21,563 bases of DNA, taken from NCBI GenBank assembly GCA_002435955.1, contig DIWZ01000013.1:59430-80992 (forward strand), read 5' to 3'. Shown here piece after piece: positions 1-6,779 of this stretch; position 1 is the first letter of the stretch; each line of letters opens with the position of its first letter. The stretch is from Pelobacter sp. UBA6093 (GTDB taxonomy: Bacteria; Desulfobacterota; Desulfuromonadia; Desulfuromonadales; Syntrophotaleaceae). Both the position numbers and the translations under genes were made by a program. The notes under the pieces were generated by a model. That model was not told where the DNA came from. It searched no databases and saw nothing but the letters and a program-made list of their open reading frames with translations.

Positions 1-54
1 GCCGGCTCATGGATAGTCCGACAGGCTCTATGCAACGCGGGAGGAACAATGTGA
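1..54 (+). CDS. 3' end of an unidentified upstream ORF (partial)
   Basis: Frame 1 is open from the window edge and ends AGSWIVRQALCNAGGTM before a TGA at 52-54. That stop overlaps the GTG start of ackA at 51-53 (GTGA), as expected for two translationally coupled genes. Phosphotransacetylase (pta) often precedes ackA, but I do not recognise this tail as the Pta C-terminus, so no function is assigned. With only 17 codons visible, a chance open frame is also possible. Confidence 0.3.
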   Translation, partial: AGSWIVRQALCNAGGTM

Positions 55-1313
55 TCATTCTGGCACTGAACTGCGGCAGCTCATCGGTCAAATACAATCT
101 TTTTGACTGGACCCATAAGCGCGCTCTCGCCAAAGGCGGTGTCGAACGGGTCGTCGTCGGAGGTTCGTTTATCGTCCACAATGTTCCCGAAAGGGAAGAC
201 CTTCGCCTTGACCAGGAATGCCCCGACCACGAATCCGCCATCGATCTCATCATCCGCACTCTGACCGAAGGCCCGAGTGCGGTCATCGACAATATCGATG
301 CCATTTCAGCCGTTGGCCACCGCGTGGTGCATGGTGGTGAAAAATTCACCTGCTCGGTACGTATCGACCAGGAGGTCCTGGAGGCCATTCGCGAGGTACA
401 GAACCTGGCGCCCCTGCACAACCCGGCCAACATCGCCGGCATCGAGGCGGTGCAGGCCGCCCTGCCCAAAGTACCGAACGTCGCCATTTTCGACACCGCT
501 TTTCACCAGACCATGCCCAGACATGCCTACCTGTACGCCCTGCCGTACGAATGGTACGAACGCTATCGGGTACGGCGTTACGGGTTCCACGGTACCTCCC
601 ACCTCTATGTATCGAAACGGGCGGCAGCCCTGCTCGGCAAGCATGCCCGCGACTGCAATCTCATTACCATGCACATCGGCAACGGCGTCTCCCACTGTGC
701 CATCCGCAACGGCATCTCCATCGATACCAGCATGGGACTCACCCCCCTGGAAGGTGCGGTGATGGGGACACGCTGCGGGGATATCGATCCAGCCATCCCC
801 CATTTTATGATGAAAATGGAAAACCTCTCTCCCGATGACATGGACAGCCTGCTCAATAAAAAAAGTGGCGTTCTCGGCATCACCGGGCGTTACACCGACC
901 GGCGGGACGTCATTCTGGCCGCGGAAAGCGGCGATGCGCGCTGCCAGCTATGTCTGGAAATCGAGAGTTATCGACTGCGCAAATATATCGGCGCCTACCA
1001 GGCGGCGGTCGGCCAGCTGGATGCAGTGGTGTTTACCGCCGGAGTCGGGGAGCGTTCCAGCCTGATCCGGCACATGGCGCTGCAGAATCTGGAACATATC
1101 GGCATCCACCTTGACGACAGGCGCAACTGCGACCTGGAAAGCGGCCGGGAAGCCCTTATCTCCAGCGACGCCTCCCCCATCAAAGTGTTTGTCATTCCAA
1201 CCGATGAGGAACTGGTCTTCATTGAAGATGTAGCCGCCATTCTCGACGGCAGCTATGCCCACCACATGGAATTTGCCTATTCTTTCGCAAGCCCCGACTA
1301 TATGCCCCACTGA
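51..1313 (+). CDS. ackA: Acetate kinase
   Basis: Cytoplasmic enzyme interconverting acetyl phosphate + ADP and acetate + ATP. It gives substrate-level ATP in acetate-forming fermentation, or activates acetate in the reverse direction. The 420-aa product is close to the usual ~400. The ASKHA-fold signatures are all present: LNCGSSS at 6-12, GHRVVHGGEKF at 89-99 (Arg91), PLHNPAN at 121-127, FDTAFHQTMP at 147-156 (catalytic Asp148), RRYGFHGTSH at 175-184 (His180), DTSMGLTPLEG followed by MGTRCGDIDP (Arg241), FTAGVGE at 328-334 and PTDEEL at 383-388. I chose GTG at 51 because GGGAGGA at 39-45 is well placed and the conserved N-terminus (IILALNCGSSS) starts there. An in-frame ATG at 9 would add 14 unconserved residues. 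The variant HIGNGVSHCAI (209-219) is, as far as I recall, also seen in Geobacter AckA. Confidence 0.96.
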   Translation: MIILALNCGSSSVKYNLFDWTHKRALAKGGVERVVVGGSFIVHNVPEREDLRLDQECPDHESAIDLIIRTLTEGPSAVIDNIDAISAVGHRVVHGGEKFTCSVRIDQEVLEAIREVQNLAPLHNPANIAGIEAVQAALPKVPNVAIFDTAFHQTMPRHAYLYALPYEWYERYRVRRYGFHGTSHLYVSKRAAALLGKHARDCNLITMHIGNGVSHCAIRNGISIDTSMGLTPLEGAVMGTRCGDIDPAIPHFMMKMENLSPDDMDSLLNKKSGVLGITGRYTDRRDVILAAESGDARCQLCLEIESYRLRKYIGAYQAAVGQLDAVVFTAGVGERSSLIRHMALQNLEHIGIHLDDRRNCDLESGREALISSDASPIKVFVIPTDEELVFIEDVAAILDGSYAHHMEFAYSFASPDYMPH

Positions 1314-1335
1314 CCGGCCCCACTTTTGCCGGTCA
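1311..1335 (+). terminator. Hairpin just after ackA, possible weak terminator
   Basis: TGACCGGC (1311-1318, including the ackA stop) pairs perfectly with GCCGGTCA (1328-1335) around a 9-nt loop. No U-tract follows, so it may be an RNA 3'-end stabiliser or a Rho-linked site rather than a standard intrinsic terminator. Confidence 0.35.
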
Positions 1336-1435
1336 GGCCCAGCGCCGACATATCGCATTGCAAGCCGTTTCCTGCGGGCTGTGGAAAACCATTCATGATA
1401 GAGTTGCCCCAAGTGGGAAACCACGGCGCATCGGG

Positions 1436-1441
1436 TATAAT
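1436..1441 (+). promoter_or_regulatory. Candidate -10 box upstream of malQ
   Basis: A perfect TATAAT lies about 50 bases before the small ORF at 1489 and 145 bases before malQ. No good -35 hexamer is found 16-18 bases upstream (TTGCCC at 1404-1409 is too far, 26 bases), so an activator or chance is possible. It is the best promoter candidate in the ackA-malQ gap. Confidence 0.3.
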
Positions 1442-1488
1442 GATCTCCAACAGATACCCGGCTTCATTTCAAACCAAAGGATGGTCCC

Positions 1489-1596
1489 ATGGAACTGCCT
1501 GGCTATATCACCATGGAAGAAGAGCAGAATGTATGCAGGGCCCTGGCCGGTGCGGAACAAGACTCTCTCGGCTCAAGTGACCGTCATGACAAGTGA
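1489..1596 (+). CDS. Possible 35-aa leader ORF overlapping the malQ start
   Basis: An ATG at 1489 follows AAAGGA (1476-1481) with 7-base spacing, a better ribosome site than that of malQ. It opens a 35-codon frame beginning MELPGYITMEEEQNVC and ending in TGA at 1594-1596. The stop lies 8-10 bases inside malQ (ATG at 1586), an arrangement typical of translational coupling. The peptide is acidic, has no membrane segment or signal peptide, and matches no family I know. It could be a coupling leader, the remnant of a larger gene, or chance. The overlapping malQ frame is also open here and could be misread as an N-terminal extension of MalQ. Confidence 0.35.
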   Translation: MELPGYITMEEEQNVCRALAGAEQDSLGSSDRHDK

Positions 1597-3103
1597 ACGC
1601 CGCGCCAGCGGCATCCTGCTGCACCCGACCTGCCTGCCGGGACCGCACGGTATCGGCGATCTGGGCACCGAAGCCTGGCGATTCGTCGATTTCCTGGTCG
1701 GGGCAGAGCAAAGCATATGGCAGATCCTGCCCCTGGGTCCGACGGGCTACGGGCATTCACCCTACAGCTGCCTGTCGGCTTTTGCCGGCAATCCCCTGTT
1801 GATCTCGCTGGAGAGGCTGGTGGAAGAAGGCGATCTCGATCCCGAAGATCTGGCTGGGGTGAATCTGGAAGAGGGGCAGGTGCATTTCGGTTTTGTCGAC
1901 CCGTTCAAAACCCGCCTGCTGCGCAAAGCTGGCAAACGCTTCCGCGATGAAGGATCCGCTCGGCGTAAAACCGATTTTGACACCTTCTGCCGGGAAAAGG
2001 CGGACTGGCTGGAAGACTTCGTTCTGTTCTGCGCACTACGAAGGAAGTTCGATGACCGTCCCTGGCAGCAATGGCCCCAGCCGCTGAGAGAACGGCAACC
2101 GGAGGCCCTGGCGCAGGCCCGTCACGAACTGACCGACAGTCTGTACTCCCATCGCTACAGCCAGTTCGTGTTTTTCGAACAGTGGCTGGCACTGCGCGAT
2201 TATGCCAACCGGCGAGGAATACGCATCCTGGGGGACATGCCGATCTTTGTGGCTTCCGATTCAGCGGATGTGTGGGCGAAGCCCGGACTTTTCCATCTCG
2301 ATCGGCAGTTGCAACCGACGGCGGTGGCCGGAGTACCGCCCGACTACTTCAGCGCCACCGGTCAACACTGGGGCAACCCCCTGTATCGCTGGGAAGCACA
2401 TCACCAGAGCGACTTTAACTGGTGGCAGAAGCGTCTTGCCTGGAACCTGCAACAGTGCGACCTGTTGCGCATCGATCATTTTCGCGGTTTCGTCGCGTGC
2501 TGGGCGATCCCGGCCGGAGAAAAAACCGCCATTAACGGTCAATGGTGGGACAGCCCCGGCGATGCGTTGTTCGCCACCTTGCAGAAGAAGTACCCGACCC
2601 TGCCGCTGGTGGCAGAGGATCTGGGCCTCATCACCCCCGAAGTCGAGCAATTGCGAGACCGGCTGGGCCTGCCGGGGATGAAAATCTTGCATTTCGCCTT
2701 CGATTCCGGGCCGGACAACCCCTACCTGCCCCATAACCTGCCGGTTCATTGCATCATCTACACCGGCACTCATGACAACGACACGACCCTCGGCTGGTGG
2801 CAAGCCCTGGAGCATCCGCTGCGCAACGAAACCGCCGCCTATCTCGGCCGCCCTTCGCCCGACATGCCATGGGACCTGATCCATCTGGCCTGGTCCAGCA
2901 TCGCCCGACTTGCCATCTGCCCGTTGCAGGACGTGCTGTCGCTGGACGGCAAGGCGCGCATGAACTTCCCCGGCCGCGCCGATGCCAATTGGGGCTGGCG
3001 TTACCTGCCGGGCGCCCTCACCGCGGAACGCCAGCAGCGTCTGGCGGACCTGACGCGTCGTTTTGGCCGGGCGTCGCAAAACACACCCTGTAATGTACAA
3101 TAG
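1586..3103 (+). CDS. malQ: 4-alpha-glucanotransferase (amylomaltase)
   Basis: GH77 cytoplasmic enzyme that moves 4-alpha-glucan segments between maltodextrins, in glycogen or maltodextrin turnover. The 505-aa product matches the family's ~500. The N-terminal part has SPYSCLSAFAGNP at 58-70. Other family motifs are DMPIFVASDSADVW at 217-230, GVPPDYFSATGQHWGNPLYRW at 249-269, the nucleophile in RIDHFRGF (Asp297), the acid/base in AEDLG (Glu344), and THDNDT with Asp397. Start: the frame is open from 1358, but homology begins at MTSERRASGILLHPT, so ATG 1586 is chosen. GTG at 1577 is an alternative. The SD at ATG 1586 is weak, and translation may be coupled to the small ORF at 1489-1596. No intrinsic terminator follows; the gene converges on uvrC, with a palindromic repeat between. 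Confidence 0.95.
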   Translation: MTSERRASGILLHPTCLPGPHGIGDLGTEAWRFVDFLVGAEQSIWQILPLGPTGYGHSPYSCLSAFAGNPLLISLERLVEEGDLDPEDLAGVNLEEGQVHFGFVDPFKTRLLRKAGKRFRDEGSARRKTDFDTFCREKADWLEDFVLFCALRRKFDDRPWQQWPQPLRERQPEALAQARHELTDSLYSHRYSQFVFFEQWLALRDYANRRGIRILGDMPIFVASDSADVWAKPGLFHLDRQLQPTAVAGVPPDYFSATGQHWGNPLYRWEAHHQSDFNWWQKRLAWNLQQCDLLRIDHFRGFVACWAIPAGEKTAINGQWWDSPGDALFATLQKKYPTLPLVAEDLGLITPEVEQLRDRLGLPGMKILHFAFDSGPDNPYLPHNLPVHCIIYTGTHDNDTTLGWWQALEHPLRNETAAYLGRPSPDMPWDLIHLAWSSIARLAICPLQDVLSLDGKARMNFPGRADANWGWRYLPGALTAERQQRLADLTRRFGRASQNTPCNVQ

Positions 3104-3118
3104 TCTGGTCGGATTTAT

Positions 3119-3236
3119 CACCACGAAGGCCACGAAGCGCACGAAGAGAACCTATAAAGACGAAGCGTTGGTCTTGATTGAAATTCAAAACACTGGTCTT
3201 TGTACTTCCTTCGTGTCCTTCGTGCGCTTGGTGGCA
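3119..3236. repeat. Dispersed palindromic CACGAAG-type repeat
   Basis: The left arm (about 3119-3149) carries tandem CACGAAG units. The right arm (about 3203-3236) carries CTTCGTG units and is its imperfect reverse complement. The ~50-bp centre is AT-richer. From general knowledge, repeats of this CACGAAGGCACGAAG type are widespread in bacterial intergenic regions and often produce spurious ORF calls. It sits between convergent malQ and uvrC, where a foldback RNA could help end both transcripts, though neither strand shows a clean hairpin plus U-tract. The rest of the 3104-3364 gap holds only a short palindrome, GAGGTT-C-AACCTC (3360-3372), at the uvrC stop. Confidence 0.75.
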
Positions 3237-3364
3237 AAAAACCCCCTGTTTATGCGACATATCTTCCCATCACACAGCCTATAGGATGTGCTGAGGTACG
3301 AAGCGCATCGATCGAGGCAATCCGCCCAAGTTAAAGCAAACCTCCAGCAAAGTCCCGCCGAGGT

Positions 3365-5206
3365 TCAACCTCCAGCCTTATCCCCCTGCAATGCCGCGTA
3401 AATCCGCTCCGCCAGAGCGGCAGGCATACCGGGCATGGCCCGCAACTCCTCGAGGCTGGCCGCCTGGATGGCTTTCAGGCTGCCGAAATGCCGCAACAAT
3501 GCCTTGCGGCGTTTTTCACCGACCCCCGCAATCTCCTCAAGGACAGAACCGAGACTGCTGCGGCGGCGCAGTTTGCGATGGTGGGTGATGGCAAATCGGT
3601 GGGCTTCATCACGCAACCGTTCGAGCATGAACAGCGCCGGTGAACCCTGGCGCAGGTTGACAGGGTTTTTGCGGCCGGGCAAAAAGAACCGCTCTTCACT
3701 GCGCTCGACCACCTTGCCGCGAACGTTGGCCAGCACCCGGCTCTTGGCAATGCCGGCCACATCGATGCGTCCCGTCAGCCCCAGCTCATCCAGCACCGTG
3801 CAGACGACGGTCAGCTGGCCCTTGCCGCCATCCATGAGAATGAAATCGGGCAGCAACGCCTCGCTCATCCCCCGCTCCAGGCGGCGCCTCAGCACTTCAT
3901 AGAGAGAGGCGTAATCGTCACTGCCCTCGACACTGCGAATGCGAAAATGCCGGTAGGCGCCCTTATCCGGCTCGCCGTCGGTAAGCACCGCCATGCTGCC
4001 GACGCTAAACCGGCCCTGAACGTTGGAGATATCGAAACATTCGATACGATGGGGAAAACGACTTAGCTGCAAACGCGTAACGATCTCCTCCAGTACCCCT
4101 TCGCGCGCCTCGCGCCTGGAGCCTCTTTCGCGAAAGCTTTCCTCGGCATTACGAGCGGCCAGAGCCACCAGTTCCCGACGCGTACCGCGCTGGGGGGCCA
4201 GCACCTGCACCTTCTTACCCCGTTGTTCGCTCAACCAGTCGGCCAGCACCTCGCTACCCTCCGGCAGAAACGGCAGCAACACCCGGTCGGGGATACAGAC
4301 CTCGCGCCCGTAAAACCGCTGCAAAAAAGTCGACAGCAGCTCCTCCTCATCCAGACGCCATTCAAGATTGTAGCTGCGGCGATCGATAACCTTGCCCTCG
4401 CGTACGAACAGGATGGCGATCTCCACCTCCCCACCTTCGCGATGCAAACCTACGACATCCTGGTCGCCGCCGCCGGACTCCACCACCTTCTGTCGCTCGA
4501 CTGTCTGTTCGATGGCCCGCAGCTGGTCACGCAACCGGGCCGCCTCTTCAAAGGCCATGCGCCCGGCCGCAGCCGTCATCTGCCGGCGCAGCGCCTCCAG
4601 CACTTCCGTCTCGCGGCCGCTGAGCAGCGCCAGTGCGCCGTCCACCAGCCTACGATAATCAGCAGCGCTGATTTTGCCGTGGCAGGGTCCGCTGCACTGC
4701 CCGATCTGATAATAAAGGCAAGGGCGTGTGCGGCTGCGGCAGGTTTCCCAGGGATGCCGGCGCAAGGGGAAAATCCGGTAAATTTCCTGCAGAGTGGCGC
4801 GCACCGCCGTCGACGACGCGTAAGGGCCAAAATAGAGCGCACCGTCGCGCCGTACTCGCCGCACCAGTTGCAGCATCGGGAATTCTTCGCGCGGATCGAG
4901 ACGCAGGGAAAGATAGGTCTTGTCGTCCCGCAGGTTGATGTTGTAGCGCGGCCGGTATTTTTTGATGAGGGTGTTTTCGAGGATCAGCGCTTCTTTTTCC
5001 GTGTCGGTGACGATGGTTTCGATCTCGCAGACGCGTTTAAGCAAAAACCGGATCTGCGGGCGATTGTCCCCCTGCTCGGAAAAATAACCGCGCAGCCGGC
5101 TGCGCAGGTTCTTGGCCTTGCCGACATAAAAAACCGTGCTCTGCTCACCTTTCATGAGATACACGCCACTGGCGGTGGGATACTTTCCGGCTTCAAAGGT
5201 GAACAT
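3365..5206 (-). CDS. uvrC: UvrABC excinuclease subunit C
   Basis: Makes both the 3' and 5' incisions in nucleotide excision repair after UvrA/UvrB damage recognition. The 613-aa product is the usual size. The N-terminal GIY-YIG nuclease spans about residues 10-95 (GVYLMKG at 14-20, FYVGKAKNLRSRL at 26-38). Four cysteines follow (156, 163, 171, 175; TCRSRTRPC and QCSGPC), matching the Fe-S cluster site reported for UvrC. The UVR motif is at ~215-235 (FEEAARLRDQL). The RNase H-like endonuclease has Asp392 (IECFDISN), Asp459 (MDGGKGQ) and His536 (DEAHRFA), and helix-hairpin-helix motifs end the protein. Start: ATG at 5206 fits family length. The frame is open to 5275, but the extra 23 codons run into a dispersed repeat (5240-5304) and are unlikely to be coding. 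The only nearby purine stretch is GACGGAA. Confidence 0.96.
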   Translation of the reverse strand: MFTFEAGKYPTASGVYLMKGEQSTVFYVGKAKNLRSRLRGYFSEQGDNRPQIRFLLKRVCEIETIVTDTEKEALILENTLIKKYRPRYNINLRDDKTYLSLRLDPREEFPMLQLVRRVRRDGALYFGPYASSTAVRATLQEIYRIFPLRRHPWETCRSRTRPCLYYQIGQCSGPCHGKISAADYRRLVDGALALLSGRETEVLEALRRQMTAAAGRMAFEEAARLRDQLRAIEQTVERQKVVESGGGDQDVVGLHREGGEVEIAILFVREGKVIDRRSYNLEWRLDEEELLSTFLQRFYGREVCIPDRVLLPFLPEGSEVLADWLSEQRGKKVQVLAPQRGTRRELVALAARNAEESFRERGSRREAREGVLEEIVTRLQLSRFPHRIECFDISNVQGRFSVGSMAVLTDGEPDKGAYRHFRIRSVEGSDDYASLYEVLRRRLERGMSEALLPDFILMDGGKGQLTVVCTVLDELGLTGRIDVAGIAKSRVLANVRGKVVERSEERFFLPGRKNPVNLRQGSPALFMLERLRDEAHRFAITHHRKLRRRSSLGSVLEEIAGVGEKRRKALLRHFGSLKAIQAASLEELRAMPGMPAALAERIYAALQGDKAGG

Positions 5207-5239
5207 CGCTGTTTCCGTCACTTTAAAAGGTTGATGCTG

Positions 5240-5304
5240 CGAGTTAGTGTCCATCCGGAAACGATGGATGGACACGGTTTAGTTTTCATATGGGAAACGA
5301 GTTA
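5240..5304 (+). repeat. Dispersed TIR element, copy A (short form)
   Basis: The core is a 10-bp perfect inverted repeat, GTGTCCATCC (5247-5256) and GGATGGACAC (5266-5275), around GGAAACGAT. GTTTTCATATGGGAAACGAG follows (5282-5301, one difference from copy B). CGAGTTA flanks the core on both sides (5240-5246 and 5298-5304). Copies B (13524-13713) and C (19181-19263) share the core in the same orientation, but this copy lacks their right-hand GATGAAAAC terminus. It lies in the uvrC leader. Confidence 0.85.
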
Positions 5305-5341
5305 ACCATACCCGCCACTGCGGTGACACCTGCAGAACATG

Positions 5342-5370
5342 AGAGTAGCAAGCCCCCCGGCACTGGTCAA
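5342..5370 (-). promoter_or_regulatory. Candidate sigma-70 promoter for uvrC
   Basis: On the minus strand, TTGACC (5370-5365), a 17-base spacer and TACTCT (5347-5342) resemble a housekeeping promoter, with a good -35 and a weak -10. It lies just past the terminator of the upstream hypothetical gene. It would give uvrC a leader of about 130 nt that includes repeat copy A. Confidence 0.35.
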
Positions 5371-5418
5371 TCTTTGCCGGAGGTATCCTGTAGCACTACC
5401 CCATCGGGTCCCGTACGC

Positions 5419-5451
5419 AAAAAGGCCGCTCTTTATGGAGCGGCCTTTTTT
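5419..5451. terminator. Strong bidirectional intrinsic terminator
   Basis: AAAAAGGCCGCTC (5419-5431), a 6-nt loop and GAGCGGCCTTTTT (5438-5450) with one further T form a long perfect stem with a U-tract on either strand. On the minus strand it ends the transcript of the hypothetical gene at 5530-5832 and separates it from uvrC. Confidence 0.85.
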
Positions 5452-5529
5452 AGCGCCGGTTTTGCGATCCGGCCCAACCGGTCGTGATCGGGGCGGGTCG
5501 ATTTTAATCTTGACCCTCGCCTCAGCCTG

Positions 5530-5832
5530 TCAGGGCTCGGTGTGGGGTGCCTTTTTGTAGGCATAAACAAACCGGCCCTGCTTCTCGTCGAGGGTGTCGT
5601 CACAGTCGGCTCCATGATCGTCGACAAAGCGGGCCCTGACCAGCAGCGCTTCTACTGGGGTGAAGGCCTCGCTGCACACCCACAGGTCGCTGCCGATATT
5701 GATCTTGTGGTCATCAACCAGACGATCGCTTGGATCCACCGCAACCCCGATGTACCAGTTTTGCCAATCGTCCCCATGGCGGCAGACAAATTCCTGCATT
5801 TCCCGAATAATGCGCGCGGCGGTAACCGGCAT
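5530..5832 (-). CDS. Conserved hypothetical protein, 100 aa
   Basis: Small soluble protein with no signal peptide or membrane segment. The SD AAGGAG lies 8 bases before the ATG. The sequence resembles a family of small bacterial hypothetical proteins I recall only by pattern: WYIGVAVDPSDRL at 26-38 and VYAYKK near the C-terminus. The Y-I-G triplet followed by a DRL arginine and DH hints at a reduced GIY-YIG-like fold. The glutamate expected near residue 65 is not obvious (ALLVRARFV), so nuclease activity should not be assumed. Upstream, the 38-aa ORF at 5845-5961 ends in TAA overlapping this gene's SD (TAAGGAG), so the two are probably co-translated. A strong terminator follows at 5419-5451. 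The function is unknown. Confidence 0.8.
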   Translation of the reverse strand: MPVTAARIIREMQEFVCRHGDDWQNWYIGVAVDPSDRLVDDHKINIGSDLWVCSEAFTPVEALLVRARFVDDHGADCDDTLDEKQGRFVYAYKKAPHTEP

Positions 5833-5844
5833 GGCTTCGTCTCC

Positions 5845-5961
5845 TTATCGCGTACTTAAGGGCGTCGACCATACGGCCTGCCCCTGAACTAATTTGTTGG
5901 GATTGATGTCATCGTGATCGAACTCGCTATCGGGATCGAACCCTGCCCGCACGTATGGCAT
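5845..5961 (-). CDS. Probable 38-aa acidic small ORF coupled to the next gene
   Basis: ATG (5961-5959) follows CAGGAAA, a short-spaced ribosome site, and opens 38 codons ending in TAA at 5847-5845. The product begins MPYVRAGFDPDSEFDHDDI and continues NPNKLVQGQAVWSTPLSTR. It is acidic, hydrophilic and protein-like in composition. Its stop codon forms TAAGGAG, which is the Shine-Dalgarno of the 100-aa gene 12 bases on. I do not recognise the family. A routine ORF call in another minus frame here (5889-6074) reads the hexanucleotide repeat and is less plausible. A chance ORF is the alternative. Confidence 0.5.
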   Translation of the reverse strand: MPYVRAGFDPDSEFDHDDINPNKLVQGQAVWSTPLSTR

Positions 5962-5979
5962 TTTCCTGTCCGGGCGGCG

Positions 5980-6003
5980 TTTCGATTTCGATTTCGATTT
6001 CGA
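5980..6003. repeat. Hexanucleotide tandem repeat (TTTCGA)x4
   Basis: Four perfect TTTCGA units lie between efpL and the 38-aa ORF, about 20 bases upstream of that ORF's start on the minus strand. Degenerate relatives (ATCGGGATCGAA and similar) continue on the downstream side of the repeat within the small ORF. Such tracts can change length by replication slippage. Confidence 0.9.
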
Positions 6004-6049
6004 TTAATTATCCCAACGTTTTCATACGAAGAAAACCGTGTAACAACCC

Positions 6050-6613
6050 TCAGGCCCGGGAAATGAACCGGCACTCGCGGGTATCGACCTTGATACGCTC
6101 GCCGGTTTCCAGATACGGGGGCACCTGCAGGCGCAGCCCGGTTTCGAGGAGCGCCTCCTTGGTCTGGGCGGTAGCGGTGGCGTTTTTCAGCGCCGGCGCC
6201 GTCTCGGTGACGAGCAGTTCCACGGTCTGGGGCAAATCGATGCTGACCACCTGGCCCTGAAACACCCCGAGCTGCAGTTCCAGGCCCTCGGTCAGATAGC
6301 CCTGGGCATTTTCGTACAGATCCCCGCTGATTTCGTATTGTTCGTAATTTTCCAGATCCATGAACACGCCATGCTCCTCGACAGCGTACAGGAACTGTCC
6401 CTTGCGACGCTCAAAATCAGCATCTTCAATACGCTCGCCGCCCTTGAAAGCCTTCTCGAGCACCTGGCCGGTCAACAGATTGCGATATCTGGTTTTGACC
6501 AGGGTGCTGCCGCCCCGGGCCGAGGGGGTCTGAGTGGTCACATCGAGCACCAGGCAGGGCGCATTGTCGATCTGGATGACCAGATTCCGTTTCAAATCGG
6601 CGGTTGTAGCCAT
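6050..6613 (-). CDS. efpL: Elongation factor P-like protein EfpL (YeiP)
   Basis: EF-P paralogue acting at the ribosome to relieve stalling on difficult peptide bonds such as Pro-containing motifs. The 187-aa product has the KOW-like N-terminal domain and two OB domains of the family. The loop that reaches the peptidyl-transferase centre reads TPSARGGSTL, with Arg33 where canonical EF-P has a modifiable Lys. This matches E. coli YeiP/EfpL (SPTARGAATL), as do ELPQTVDLEIVETAP-like (here DLPQTVELLVTETAP) and the C-terminal GERIKVDTRECRFISRA. Canonical EF-P should therefore be encoded elsewhere, and calling this gene plain efp would mislead. AGGAG sits 8 bases before the ATG, and a good promoter lies at 6650-6679. 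No clear terminator precedes the downstream small ORFs, so read-through into them is possible. Confidence 0.93.
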   Translation of the reverse strand: MATTADLKRNLVIQIDNAPCLVLDVTTQTPSARGGSTLVKTRYRNLLTGQVLEKAFKGGERIEDADFERRKGQFLYAVEEHGVFMDLENYEQYEISGDLYENAQGYLTEGLELQLGVFQGQVVSIDLPQTVELLVTETAPALKNATATAQTKEALLETGLRLQVPPYLETGERIKVDTRECRFISRA

Positions 6614-6649
6614 AACTGAACTCCTGATAGGAAATAAAAAAACGTCGTC

Positions 6650-6679
6650 ATTCTAGCACAAAAAGGGATGGCATGACAA
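6650..6679 (-). promoter_or_regulatory. Sigma-70-like promoter of efpL
   Basis: On the minus strand, TTGTCA (6679-6674), an 18-base spacer and TAGAAT (6655-6650) match the -35/-10 consensus at 5/6 and 5/6. The predicted start leaves a leader of about 30 nt before the efpL ATG. Confidence 0.7.
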
Positions 6680-6719
6680 TTGCCACAAGGGCGCCGCTGA
6701 CCGATTTGCAGCAAATCAC

Positions 6720-6749
6720 TTGATCGTCAAAGCAGCAACGCGTTATAAC
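6720..6749 (+). promoter_or_regulatory. Sigma-70-like promoter of the GIDE-lemA operon
   Basis: TTGATC (6720-6725), an 18-base spacer and TATAAC (6744-6749). Its position argues against an in-frame TTG start at 6720 and for the ATG at 6780, leaving a ~25-nt leader. It diverges from the efpL promoter 40 bases away. Confidence 0.6.
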
Positions 6750-6779
6750 TGGACGAAAACCAAACTGGATGATTTTTTC

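Noticed and set aside
3063..3284. 73-codon frame over the CACGAAG palindrome (and its minus counterpart)
   Set aside because: It is translated repeat sequence with no ribosome site, a known type of false ORF.
4223..5305. 360-codon open frame on the plus strand
   Set aside because: It is antisense to uvrC with no recognisable domain and ends in repeat copy A.
5889..6074. 61-codon minus frame with an NRNRNRN stretch
   Set aside because: It is produced by the TTTCGA tandem repeat, overlaps the end of efpL and lacks an SD. The frame at 5845-5961 is better supported.
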